Part shown: positions 19,998 to 29,137 of the stretch, in pieces
Position numbering within the stretch: the first letter of the stretch is position 1
Layout of the letters: each line of letters starts with the position of its first letter
Origin: Bacteroidota bacterium
GTDB lineage: Bacteria; Bacteroidota; Bacteroidia; Chitinophagales; Chitinophagaceae
Assembly: GCA_028876495.1 (NCBI GenBank)
Contig: JAGWRO010000034.1
Coordinates: 1-59,312, forward strand
Length of the DNA: 59,312 bases
Reading direction: 5' to 3'
Made by a program: the position numbers and the translations under genes
The notes under the pieces: model-generated
Database searches by the model: none
Seen by the model: only the letters and a program-made list of their open reading frames with translations
Told to the model about the DNA's origin: nothing

Positions 19998-21044
19998 ATG
20001 ATTAACGAAAAAGAGGTTACTATTTATGACATTGCCGACAAGCTGAAAGTCTCTATTGCCACTGTTAGCCGTGCGCTAAAAAATGATCCTGTTGTAAATA
20101 TAAAAACCAGGAAGAAAATTTTTGCGATGGCAGAGGAAATGAATTACCGTTCCAACAATTTTGCACGAAATCTTCGCAATTCCAGAACAGAAACAATAGG
20201 GGTAATTGTTCCGAAATTGAATAGTAGCTTTATGTCTTCCGTAATCGCAGGAATTGAAAAGGTTCTAAACGCTTCAGGATACCATCTCATCATCAGCCAA
20301 TCTTCAGAAGATGTAAAAAAAGAAATTGCAAGCGCCAAAACTATGTTCAACAATCGGGTGGATGGTTTGCTTGTATCGCTTGCATATGATACTACCGATC
20401 TTAAGCATTTTGATATTTTTTCCAAAAAAAATATCCCGGTAATTTTCTTTGATCGCGTATTAGACAATCCGCATTACACTAATATTTTAATCGACAACAA
20501 AAAAGCAGCTAAACAAGCTACCGAGCACCTGATCAGCCAGGGATGTAAAAGAATTGTACACATAACAGCTTCTTCCAAACTAAATGTTTATGAAGAAAGG
20601 TTGAAAGGATATCAGGAAGCGCTCGCCACCCACAAAATAAAATTTGACAAAAAAAATATCATTACCTGCAACCTAAGCTTTGAATCGGGGGAAGCCGCTG
20701 CAAAATTAATATTGAAAATGAAACCAATGCCCGATGGAATCTTTGCTACCAACGATAATTGTGCAGTCGGATGTATGCTGGCCCTAAAGCAGGCCGGTAT
20801 CCGTATTCCTGATGATATTGCTTTCGTTGGTTTTAACAATGACCCCGTAAGCAAGGTGATTGAGCCAAACCTTACCACCATCAATTACCCGGGGTACGAA
20901 ATGGGTGAAGTGGCTGCCCAGAGCCTTATCAATCATCTTAGCGGCACTTCTACCATGCATGCTACCAATAAGATTATACTGAGATGGGAATTCCTGGCCA
21001 GGGACTCTTCTCAAAAAATAAAAAGCAGAGCCAAAAACAAATAG
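19998..21044 (+). CDS. LacI/GalR-family transcriptional regulator, copy 2
   Basis: A 348-residue LacI-family repressor, collinear with and closely similar to the gene just upstream. The DNA-reading helix I-A-T-V-S-R-A-L-K-N-D-P-V-V is identical in both, so they may bind the same operators. The effector domains differ more (for example F-V-A-A-V-C-M-R in copy 1 versus N-C-A-V-G-C-M-L here), suggesting different inducers. The pair looks like a tandem duplication. The gene is followed by a 264-bp gap before the SDR gene. Confidence 0.95.
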   Translation: MINEKEVTIYDIADKLKVSIATVSRALKNDPVVNIKTRKKIFAMAEEMNYRSNNFARNLRNSRTETIGVIVPKLNSSFMSSVIAGIEKVLNASGYHLIISQSSEDVKKEIASAKTMFNNRVDGLLVSLAYDTTDLKHFDIFSKKNIPVIFFDRVLDNPHYTNILIDNKKAAKQATEHLISQGCKRIVHITASSKLNVYEERLKGYQEALATHKIKFDKKNIITCNLSFESGEAAAKLILKMKPMPDGIFATNDNCAVGCMLALKQAGIRIPDDIAFVGFNNDPVSKVIEPNLTTINYPGYEMGEVAAQSLINHLSGTSTMHATNKIILRWEFLARDSSQKIKSRAKNK

Positions 21045-21308
21045 AATGAATAATTTATTTTTAAAATTACCGGTATTCTTCGGGGAGTTAATCAGGTCTT
21101 ATTTTGAGCGCCGGAAGAAGGTGGAGTTAAATTTTCATACCGGTCAACCTTATGCCCCGGGGTAAAACAAGATCAACAGTAAACGAATAAAAAACATACA
21201 TTTTAATTTCTAGAAGAATATTTCTAAATCCATCAGTACAAAATTCCTGTTCCCTACAAAAAAACGCTGAAATATTTAAATGGCAAATCAAAACAAACAG
21301 ATAAAATA

Positions 21309-22064
21309 ATGACAGAAAGAAAAAAAGAAAAAAAAATAGCGGTGGTAACGGGGGGCGCATCAGGAATAGGTTATGCAATTGCAGAAAAATTTGTACAAAA
21401 TCAAATTAAGACAATCATTATCGGCAGAAATGAAGAAAAGCTTAAAACAGCGAAAGCAAAACTGGGAGAGGATTGCGAAACGATTTCGTTTGATCTGAAT
21501 CAGTTGGAAAATATTCCTGATTTGATAGATAATATTTTGAAACAGCACAGAAAAATTGATATTCTTGTGAACAACGCAGGCATCAATCTTAAAAAAGATT
21601 TTACAGAAGTTTCAGATGATGAGTTTCATAAAATAATGCTCACCAACGTGGAATCAATATTTACTATTTCCAGAGAAGTAGTTAAGTCGATGGTTCAAAA
21701 TAAAAAAGGAAGCATCGTAAATATCAGCTCTATGGCTTCGCAGTATGGTTTGCCTAAAGTGATTGCTTACTCCGCTTCTAAAGGCGCTATTGAATCTATG
21801 ACAAGGGCAATGGCTGCAGAACTTTCGCCAAAAGGGATTCGTGTAAACTGCATCGCTCCTGGCTTTATTGCTACAGATATGTCGGCAAAGGCTCTGAACA
21901 ATGATAAGGAAAGAAAGGATAAAGTGTTATCAAGAACGCCCATGGGAATTTTGGGTGCCCCTTCTGATATAGGAGATGCAGCGCTGTTCCTGGCATCCGA
22001 AGCAGCTTCATTTATTACCGGCGTGGTTTTACCGGTGGATGGCGGCAATTCGATCGGCTTTTAA
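21309..22064 (+). CDS. SDR-family NAD(P)-dependent oxidoreductase
   Basis: A 251-residue classical short-chain dehydrogenase. Cofactor loop T-G-G-A-S-G-I-G (14-21), N-N-A-G (88-91), catalytic Ser in N-I-S-S-M-A (about 140), and Tyr154/Lys158 in Y-S-A-S-K. Ends with the usual P-V-D-G-G-N-S-I-G-F. Cytoplasmic. It opens the plus-strand gene run and is followed 51 bp later by GH115 and then an FAH-family enzyme, so a role in oxidising or reducing a sugar, uronic acid or keto-deoxy intermediate released from xylan is likely. Annotations of such genes as glucose or 3-oxoacyl-ACP dehydrogenase would be generic; I cannot fix the substrate. Confidence 0.9.
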   Translation: MTERKKEKKIAVVTGGASGIGYAIAEKFVQNQIKTIIIGRNEEKLKTAKAKLGEDCETISFDLNQLENIPDLIDNILKQHRKIDILVNNAGINLKKDFTEVSDDEFHKIMLTNVESIFTISREVVKSMVQNKKGSIVNISSMASQYGLPKVIAYSASKGAIESMTRAMAAELSPKGIRVNCIAPGFIATDMSAKALNNDKERKDKVLSRTPMGILGAPSDIGDAALFLASEAASFITGVVLPVDGGNSIGF

Positions 22065-22115
22065 ACCAGTAAACTGATTTTTTTTAATCATTTTTATTTC
22101 AATTTTTAGCATGAT

Positions 22116-24719
22116 ATGAGAAGTAAACAAATTATAATAATATTCCTCTTTTTTGTAATCGTTTACATTTTTTTTGCAGGTACCATCGCTGCCCAGAATT
22201 TTGTATCCGTAACAGCGCAAAAAGGGGCTTTTACAATGGTATCCCAAAACGCAACGAGCATTTATACTGATGAAAATGACGATTGGCTGGTTGGAAAAAC
22301 TGCCAAGCTTTTGCAGGGTGATATTGAAAAAGTAACAGGAAAAAAACCGCGCATTATTCACCAGCTTCCCGCTGAGGCAAGTAACCTTATTATTATTGGT
22401 ACAATAAAAAAGTCTTCAGCGCTTCAAAAGCTCATACTGGCAAAAAAAATAAATACAGGAAGTATTGAAAACGAATGGGAGGCCTACCAGGTACAGGTAA
22501 TCGACAAGCCTTTTAAAGGAATTGACAAGGCCCTTGTAATTGCTGGCAGCGACAAAAGAGGAGCCGCTTATGGCACTTTTGAAATATCGAAACAAATTGG
22601 AGTCTCACCGTGGTATTGGTGGGCAGATGTTCCCGTGAAAAAAAAGCCTGCCATCTATATAAAAAAAAATATTTTTTGCCAGGATCATCCATTGGTTAAG
22701 TATCGTGGTATTTTTTTGAATGACGAAGCACCGGCATTATCAGGATGGGTGCATGAAAAATTTGGCAATTTTGATCATCAGTTTTATGAAAAAGTGTTTG
22801 AATTATTGCTGCGTTTAAAAGCAAATTATCTGTGGCCTGCTATGTGGGGAAATGCTTTTAATAATGACGATACGCTTAATCCTGTGATGGCGAATAAGTA
22901 TGGGATTGTAATGGGCACTTCGCACCAGGAACCTATGAACCAGGCAACAGAAGAATGGAGACACGAGCACAAAGGCGCATGGAATTATCAAACGAATGAC
23001 AGCACGCTGCGCGCTTTCTGGAAACAGGGAATTGAAAATATGGATCATCGCGAAACCATTGTTACCGTTGGCATGCGCGGCAACGGCGATAAGCCGATGA
23101 CCGAAGGAAGCAATATTGCTTTGCTGGAAAAAATTGTTCATGATCAACGAAAAATTATTGCCGACGTTACAGGCAAGCCGGCATCAGAAACGCCGCAGGA
23201 CTGGGCATTGTATAAAGAAGTGCAGGATTATTATGATAAAGGAATGCGTGTACCCGATGACGTTACTTTATTGTTCAGCGATGACAACTGGGGTGACGTA
23301 CGAAGACTTCCTGATCTTACAGATAAACCACGCAGCGGTGGTTATGGCATTTATTACCACTTTGATTATGTAGGCGGACCGAGAAATTACAAATGGATCA
23401 ATACCAACAATATTGCAAGAGTTTGGGAACAAATGCACCTGGCCTATTCTTATGGCGTTAAGAGCATTTGGGTTGTAAATGTGGGAGATTTAAAGCCCAT
23501 GGAATTTCCGATTTCTTTCTTTTTAGATTATGCCTGGAATCCGAAAAAAATCTCATCTGACAATTTACCGAACTATTTTACAAATTGGGCTGCCAGCCAA
23601 TTCGGAGAAAAATATTCAAAGCAAATTGGAGAGCTCATTCAAAAATATTCCCAATATAATGCAAGAAGAAAGCCCGAACTGTTATCTCCGGAAACCTATA
23701 GTCTGACTCATTATAATGAATTTCAAAAAGTGGTTGATGACTATAATGTTCTTACAGTAAAAGCACAAAAAATCAATAATTTACTTCCGGAAAAATATAA
23801 GGATGCTTTTTTTGAATTGGTATTACACCCAATTGAAGCTTCTGCAAATCTGAATGCGCTTTATTTAGCTGCTGCCAAAAATAAATTCTTTGCTAAAGAA
23901 AATAATATAAAAGCGAATTTATATGCTGATAGCGTAAAATATTTTTTCACAAAAGATTCTTTGATATCTTATAAATACAACCATGAAATAGCCGGAGGCA
24001 AATGGAATCACATGATGGATCAAACGCACATTGGTTACACCTATTGGCAGCAACCTCCCCGCAACAAAATGCCTGAGGTCTATTATCTTTCAAAAGATTC
24101 TGCCAGCGACCACGCTGTAAAAGTTGATGTAAAAAATATAACATCCAAAGATCTCATTCCCTCCAATTCAAAAGGAAATATTTTTTATGAACAAAATGGA
24201 TATGCATCTATTGAAGCTTCTCATTATACCAAAGCCATTAACGCTAAAAATATTGAATGGAAAGTGATTCCAAACATTGGAAGAGACGGAGACGGCATTA
24301 CCACATTTCCGGCAACAGCTAATAAAAAAACATTTGCTATCAGTAATCCGCATCTTGAGTACAACCTTTATACCTACGATACGGGCGCTTTCAAACTGAA
24401 AGCATATTTTTCACCGACGCTCAATTTCCTTCATGACCCGGCAGGCTTGCAATACGCAATTTCTGTTGATAATGAAACGCCACAAATTATTTCTATCAAT
24501 AAAGATGATGAAAATATGAGAGCATGGAACAATTGGGTAGCCAATGATATCATCATAAAAACAACAGCGCATTCGATTCAGAAAAAAGGAAGGCACATTA
24601 TTAAATATTGGATGATAAGTCCGGGTGTGCTATTGCAAAAAATAGTTGTTGATTTCGGCGGAGAGAAGTCCTCTTATTTTGGGCCGCCCGAAACTTTATT
24701 AAAACCTGTTACCAAATGA
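22116..24719 (+). CDS. GH115 xylan alpha-(4-O-methyl)glucuronidase
   Basis: An 867-residue GH115 enzyme with a signal peptide (1-26). GH115 removes glucuronic acid or its 4-O-methyl ether from internal xylose residues of xylan, unlike GH67, which needs the terminal one. Conserved blocks: an N-terminal alpha/beta domain (S-N-L-I-I-I-G-T), [10 protein letters not shown] (197-206), L-W-P-A-M-W-G-N (239-246), M-G-T-S-H-Q-E-P-M (266-274), V-G-M-R-G-N-G-D (318-325), then a helical region and a C-terminal beta-sandwich (about 700-860). Length is usual. Its stop overlaps the next start by 4 bp (ATGA), implying translational coupling to the FAH-family gene. A LacI-type operator lies inside the signal-peptide codons. 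Confidence 0.93.
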   Translation: MRSKQIIIIFLFFVIVYIFFAGTIAAQNFVSVTAQKGAFTMVSQNATSIYTDENDDWLVGKTAKLLQGDIEKVTGKKPRIIHQLPAEASNLIIIGTIKKSSALQKLILAKKINTGSIENEWEAYQVQVIDKPFKGIDKALVIAGSDKRGAAYGTFEISKQIGVSPWYWWADVPVKKKPAIYIKKNIFCQDHPLVKYRGIFLNDEAPALSGWVHEKFGNFDHQFYEKVFELLLRLKANYLWPAMWGNAFNNDDTLNPVMANKYGIVMGTSHQEPMNQATEEWRHEHKGAWNYQTNDSTLRAFWKQGIENMDHRETIVTVGMRGNGDKPMTEGSNIALLEKIVHDQRKIIADVTGKPASETPQDWALYKEVQDYYDKGMRVPDDVTLLFSDDNWGDVRRLPDLTDKPRSGGYGIYYHFDYVGGPRNYKWINTNNIARVWEQMHLAYSYGVKSIWVVNVGDLKPMEFPISFFLDYAWNPKKISSDNLPNYFTNWAASQFGEKYSKQIGELIQKYSQYNARRKPELLSPETYSLTHYNEFQKVVDDYNVLTVKAQKINNLLPEKYKDAFFELVLHPIEASANLNALYLAAAKNKFFAKENNIKANLYADSVKYFFTKDSLISYKYNHEIAGGKWNHMMDQTHIGYTYWQQPPRNKMPEVYYLSKDSASDHAVKVDVKNITSKDLIPSNSKGNIFYEQNGYASIEASHYTKAINAKNIEWKVIPNIGRDGDGITTFPATANKKTFAISNPHLEYNLYTYDTGAFKLKAYFSPTLNFLHDPAGLQYAISVDNETPQIISINKDDENMRAWNNWVANDIIIKTTAHSIQKKGRHIIKYWMISPGVLLQKIVVDFGGEKSSYFGPPETLLKPVTK
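22154..22167. promoter_or_regulatory. LacI-type operator O3 within the GH115 signal-peptide codons
   Basis: TGTAATCGTTTACA with T-rich flanks repeats the core of O1 (18808). It starts 38 bp inside the GH115 reading frame and encodes part of the hydrophobic signal core, so it could be a roadblock or a downstream operator for a promoter near 22080-22115. Chance occurrence in T-rich signal codons is possible. Confidence 0.45.
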
Positions 24720-25552
24720 AATTATATAAAACAAAATCGGGAATTGTAATCGAAAAAGATGCTGCATTCTTTTTAATAAAAGATAACTGGGACTCATTCA
24801 TTAATGATGATAACCTGTATTATAAAGCATCAGAATTAACCAGATCCGAAAACGCAATCAATAATCAGCGCGAAATTTTTAAGGATCAACTACTGCCACC
24901 CATTGGTAGCAACCAGGAATTGTGGGCTTGCGGCGTCACTTATTTAAGAAGCAAAATCGGAAGACAGGAAGAATCAAAAGATGCCGGTGGCGGAGATTTT
25001 TATGCAAGAGTATATGAAGCCGAACGGCCGGAAGTGTTTTTCAAATCAACACCACACAGAATTGTTGGTCACAATGCTAAAGTGAATATTCGTAAAGATT
25101 CTACATGGGATGTACCAGAACCCGAGTTGACACTGGTTGTTTCCAGTTCTGGGAAAATCCTAGGCTATACCATTGGCAATGATATGAGCAGCCGCAGTAT
25201 TGAAGGCGAAAACCCGTTGTACCTGCCACAGGCAAAAACCTATGATGGCTGTGCTGCCATTGGTCCTTGCCTTTATGTAAATGAAAAAGGATTAGCAAGC
25301 GATACGAATATTCACCTTGAAATTATTCGGGGAAATGAAAATGTATTTGAGGGAAATGTGGCTCTTAGCCAGATGAAACGCACGCTCGAAGAGCTGGTTT
25401 CATTTGTTTACAAAGAATGTTCTTTTCCTAATGGCTGTCTGATTATGACCGGCACAGGCATTGTGCCTCCGAATGATTTTACACTACAATCAGGAGATGA
25501 AATAAAAATCACCATTGACAATATTGGAACATTAATTAATACAGTACGATAA
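24716..25552 (+). CDS. Fumarylacetoacetate-hydrolase-family enzyme, possible 2-keto-3-deoxy sugar-acid dehydratase
   Basis: A 278-residue cytoplasmic FAH-fold enzyme. Metal-binding residues fit Glu135 and Glu137 (V-P-E-P-E-L) plus Asp156 (I-G-N-D). The run [16 protein letters not shown] is like the branch containing 2-keto-3-deoxy-D-arabinonate dehydratase of oxidative pentose pathways, rather than fumarylacetoacetase itself. Its start overlaps the GH115 stop by 4 bp. With the SDR gene nearby it suggests a sugar-acid catabolic step for material released from xylan, either an oxidised pentose or the methylglucuronate freed by GH115/GH67. Family is sure, substrate is inference. Confidence 0.82.
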   Translation: MKLYKTKSGIVIEKDAAFFLIKDNWDSFINDDNLYYKASELTRSENAINNQREIFKDQLLPPIGSNQELWACGVTYLRSKIGRQEESKDAGGGDFYARVYEAERPEVFFKSTPHRIVGHNAKVNIRKDSTWDVPEPELTLVVSSSGKILGYTIGNDMSSRSIEGENPLYLPQAKTYDGCAAIGPCLYVNEKGLASDTNIHLEIIRGNENVFEGNVALSQMKRTLEELVSFVYKECSFPNGCLIMTGTGIVPPNDFTLQSGDEIKITIDNIGTLINTVR

Positions 25553-25564
25553 AGCATACACGAA

Positions 25565-27532
25565 ATGAAAAAAAGTTTTTTGATAATCAGCGTTTTGCTC
25601 GCTCTCTCAAACCAACAAGTATTTTCTCAGGTTAAATTACCGCGTCTTGTAAGAGATAGCATGATCCTTCAAAGAGATATGAAAATTAATATTTGGGGAT
25701 GGGCATCGAAGGGAGAAAAAGTAAGCATAAAATTTAATGGTAAAAATTACAAAACCAAAACCGGTAATGATGGTAAATGGAAGTTGCAATTATCGCCAAT
25801 GAAAGCAGGCGGCCCTTATACCATGGTGATTTCAGGAAAAAACAGCATTACGCTTCATGATATTTTGATCGGCGATGTTTGGTTTTGTTCCGGTCAGTCA
25901 AATATGGTGCATCAACTAAAATTGCACAGCGTTTATTACCCGGAAGCCATCCCGGATGCTCATTATCCTGAAATAAGACAGTTCTGGATTCCAACTCTTA
26001 CCAACCTGGAAGGACCTTTAGATACTCTTCCTTCAGGCTACTGGAAATCAGCTAATCCGGAAGATGTGCAGGATTTTTCGGCAGTGGCTTATTTTTTTGC
26101 AAAAGATTTGTATAAAAAATATCATGTGCCGATTGGTATTATCAATGCAAGCGTAGGTGGTACTCCCATCGAAGCATGGAGTAGTGAAGATGGACTTAAA
26201 GAATTTTCTTCAATTGAAAAAACAATTGAAAAAAATAAAGATACAGCGTACGTCAACGGATTGAAACGAAGAGCGTTTGCAAATTATGCAAATAGGCCAA
26301 AGCAGGTAGATAAAGGGCTTTCAGGGCCAATTCCCTGGTACGATCCTGCTTATAGTCCCCCAGCCGGCGGATGGCGACAAATAGGAATTCCGGGTTATTG
26401 GGAAGACCAGGGATTAAGAGATCTGAATGGCGTGGTTTGGTACAGAAGAGAAATCGATGTTCCGCAATCGATGATTAATAAGCCTGCAAAAGTTTTTTTA
26501 GGCCGAATTGTTGACGCTGACGCTTTGTATATTAACGGGAAAGAAGTTGGAAAAACAACTTATCAATATCCGCAAAGAAGATATCCTGTTCCTGATGGCG
26601 TTTTGAAGCCCGGCAACAATTTATTTGTAGTTCGTGTTACAAACAATTTTGGAAAAGGCGGATTTGTTCCTGATAAACCTTATTCCTTAATTGCTGGAAA
26701 CGATACAATTGATTTAAAAGGCTACTGGCAATATAAAGTGGGTGAAGTGTTTATTCCGCAACGAGGTTTTGGAGGCTTTGGTTTCTCTGCCCAAAATGAA
26801 CCAACTGCATTGTACAATGCAATGGTTGCGCCGGAAATCAATTATACGATCAAAGGATTTGTTTGGTACCAGGGAGAAAGTAATGCCGGTAACGCTTCTG
26901 AATATGCGAAGCTACAACCCGCTATGATAGAGGATTGGCGTAACAAATGGAAGGAAGGAAATATTCCTTTCTTATACGTTCAACTTCCGGGCTTTGGAGA
27001 TTACAATTACCTTCCTTCAGAAAGCCAATGGGCTGTCTTAAGAGAAGGGCAACTCCAATCATTATCCGTCCCCAATACAGCAATGGCAGTTGCGATTGAC
27101 CTCGGTGAATGGAATGATATTCATCCTGACAGGAAAAAACCGGTTGGTGACCGCCTGGCGTTGGCAGCAGAGAAGATTGCATACGGAGAAAACATCGTGT
27201 ATTCAGGACCGTTATATCAATCCTCAACCATCGACGGCGACAAAATAATTATTTCATTTTCACAAACAGGCAGCGGTTTAATTTTCAAAAGTGCAGATGA
27301 CTCATCTTACGCTTCGCCTCTTCCGGGCGATGTAGAGGGCGGCTTTACTATTGCAGGCGCTGACAAAAAATTTGTTTGGGCAAAAGCAAAAATAGAGGGC
27401 GGGAAAGTAGCGGTATGGAGCGATCAGATTAAAGATCCAAAATATGTACGCTATGCATGGGCAGACTTTCCGGTAAATCCGAATTTGTACAACAAAGAAG
27501 GATTGCCCGCATCACCATTTGAAACAAAATAA
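25565..27532 (+). CDS. SGNH-type sugar acetylesterase (sialate O-acetylesterase-like; CE20-like)
   Basis: A 655-residue secreted esterase with a signal peptide (cleavage near V-F-S-Q22). An N-terminal beta domain is followed by a split SGNH catalytic domain: nucleophile Ser112 in C-S-G-Q-S-N-M, W-Y-Q-G-E-S-N near 435-441, and the Asp/His pair in N-D-I-H-P-D-R. A galactose-binding-like jelly roll is inserted at about 275-375 (W-Y-R-R-E-I-D-V-P, A-D-A-L-Y-I-N-G-K-E-V-G). This architecture is shared by enzymes annotated as sialate O-acetylesterase and by CE20 acetyl-hemicellulose esterases. In this locus it should deacetylate xylan fragments. It lies 12 bp after the FAH gene. Confidence 0.88.
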   Translation: MKKSFLIISVLLALSNQQVFSQVKLPRLVRDSMILQRDMKINIWGWASKGEKVSIKFNGKNYKTKTGNDGKWKLQLSPMKAGGPYTMVISGKNSITLHDILIGDVWFCSGQSNMVHQLKLHSVYYPEAIPDAHYPEIRQFWIPTLTNLEGPLDTLPSGYWKSANPEDVQDFSAVAYFFAKDLYKKYHVPIGIINASVGGTPIEAWSSEDGLKEFSSIEKTIEKNKDTAYVNGLKRRAFANYANRPKQVDKGLSGPIPWYDPAYSPPAGGWRQIGIPGYWEDQGLRDLNGVVWYRREIDVPQSMINKPAKVFLGRIVDADALYINGKEVGKTTYQYPQRRYPVPDGVLKPGNNLFVVRVTNNFGKGGFVPDKPYSLIAGNDTIDLKGYWQYKVGEVFIPQRGFGGFGFSAQNEPTALYNAMVAPEINYTIKGFVWYQGESNAGNASEYAKLQPAMIEDWRNKWKEGNIPFLYVQLPGFGDYNYLPSESQWAVLREGQLQSLSVPNTAMAVAIDLGEWNDIHPDRKKPVGDRLALAAEKIAYGENIVYSGPLYQSSTIDGDKIIISFSQTGSGLIFKSADDSSYASPLPGDVEGGFTIAGADKKFVWAKAKIEGGKVAVWSDQIKDPKYVRYAWADFPVNPNLYNKEGLPASPFETK

Positions 27533-27577
27533 AAATGAAGAGAAAAGTTTTGTTTACTGTCTCAAATTTATAAACCA

Positions 27578-29125
27578 ATGAAAAAATCCATTTTCATTTT
27601 ATTGATCACCTGCCTTTGGAATACGTCCAAAGGGCAGATGAAATCTATCGACAGCAGCAAATATCCAAACCCTGTAAATTTCACTGCACAACAGGATCAT
27701 GATAACATGATGCAACAATTAGGCATCACACAATTAAGACCAGGCCCAAGTGGTGATCCTGATGCACCCAATCACGCCAACTATGATGAATCAAAGGCCA
27801 ATTCTTGTCCGCAGTTACCGGACATACTCACAACAAATGCAGGTAAAAAAGTAACTACTCCTGAAATGTGGTGGAAAGTGCGCCGTCCTGAAATTGTGAA
27901 AGGGCTGGAAGAAGAAGTTTACGGAAAGCTGCCAGCGAATATTCCAAAAGTAAACTGGGAAGTAAAAACAGTTGATCGCGAATTTATTTTTCCGGGCTTT
28001 ATACCGGTTATTGCAAAGGAAATCATTGGCCATGTTGATAACAGTGAATACCCATTGATCCATGTTGATATTAAGATGATTCTTGTGCTGCCAATGAATG
28101 TAAAGGGGCCTGTTCCGGTACTGATGATGTTCAGTTTGCCTTCATTCCCTGCTCCTGCTCAACCATCTGCAGATGACATGGAAAAATTGAATACGGTTTT
28201 TAAAGAAATGATGATAAAAACCGATCCTTCCGTAAAAAAAATCTTTGATAAATATCCCGCTTACTCTCCTGTTACAAGACTTCCCGGTCCCAATTTTTTT
28301 GCACCCGCTCCTGCCGAACTTTCGCCTACAGAACAACTATTACAAGCCGGCTGGGGATATTGCACGATTGATCCAAACAGCATTCAGGCGGATAACGGCG
28401 CAGGCATTACAAGAGGCATTATCGGGTTGGTAAACAAAGGACAACCCCGAAAACCTGATCAATGGGGCGCATTGCGTGCATGGGCCTGGGGCGCAGCACG
28501 TGGACTGGATTATTTGGAAACCGATTCTTTGGTTGATGCAAAAAAAGTCGGCATTGAAGGAGTTTCAAGATATGGGAAAGCAGCTTTGGTAACATTAGCT
28601 TTTGAACCGCGCTTTGCTGCCGGCTTAATAGGTTCGTCAGGTAAAGGCGGCGCAACACTGCTTCGCCGTAATTATGGAGAAGCCGTGGAAAGCCTTACCG
28701 GTGGCGAATATTATTGGATGGCAGGAAACTTCATGAAATATGGCGCAGAAGAAGCAATCTTCGGCAAAAAAACAGGATGTGATTTGCCGGTTGATTCACA
28801 TGAGCTGATTGCCTTGTGCGCACCACGCCCTACATTCATTAGTTATGGCATACCCGAAAAAGGCGATGCGCACTGGCTCGATCATGAAGGCAGTTATATG
28901 GCTACCGTTGCAGCCGGAGTTGCATTCAAATTATTGGGCGCAAAAGATTTGGGCGTTTCCAATGATTACATGAAAGAAAAAATGCCCCCGGTAAATACAG
29001 GTTTGTTAGATGGACAGTTGGCGTGGCGACAACATGACCAGGGCCATACAGATGCACCCAATTTCAAATTTTTTATTCCATGGGCCGGTAAGTTCCTGGG
29101 CTATCAAAAAAAACAAGCTCAGTAA
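27578..29125 (+). CDS. CE15 glucuronoyl esterase
   Basis: A 515-residue secreted alpha/beta hydrolase of carbohydrate esterase family 15, with signal peptide (about 1-19). Nucleophile Ser330 in G-V-S-R-Y-G-K, the family's G-x-S-R-x-G-K motif. D-S-H-E-L-I-A-L-C-A-P-R-P (406-418) and a G-H-T-D-A-P-N segment near 490 are the candidate sites for the catalytic His. CE15 enzymes cleave the ester between lignin and the glucuronic acid side chains of xylan. It fits with GH115 and GH67 in the same locus, pointing to lignified hardwood or grass xylan as the natural target. Confidence 0.9.
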   Translation: MKKSIFILLITCLWNTSKGQMKSIDSSKYPNPVNFTAQQDHDNMMQQLGITQLRPGPSGDPDAPNHANYDESKANSCPQLPDILTTNAGKKVTTPEMWWKVRRPEIVKGLEEEVYGKLPANIPKVNWEVKTVDREFIFPGFIPVIAKEIIGHVDNSEYPLIHVDIKMILVLPMNVKGPVPVLMMFSLPSFPAPAQPSADDMEKLNTVFKEMMIKTDPSVKKIFDKYPAYSPVTRLPGPNFFAPAPAELSPTEQLLQAGWGYCTIDPNSIQADNGAGITRGIIGLVNKGQPRKPDQWGALRAWAWGAARGLDYLETDSLVDAKKVGIEGVSRYGKAALVTLAFEPRFAAGLIGSSGKGGATLLRRNYGEAVESLTGGEYYWMAGNFMKYGAEEAIFGKKTGCDLPVDSHELIALCAPRPTFISYGIPEKGDAHWLDHEGSYMATVAAGVAFKLLGAKDLGVSNDYMKEKMPPVNTGLLDGQLAWRQHDQGHTDAPNFKFFIPWAGKFLGYQKKQAQ

Positions 29126-29137
29126 AACCAGATTTAT

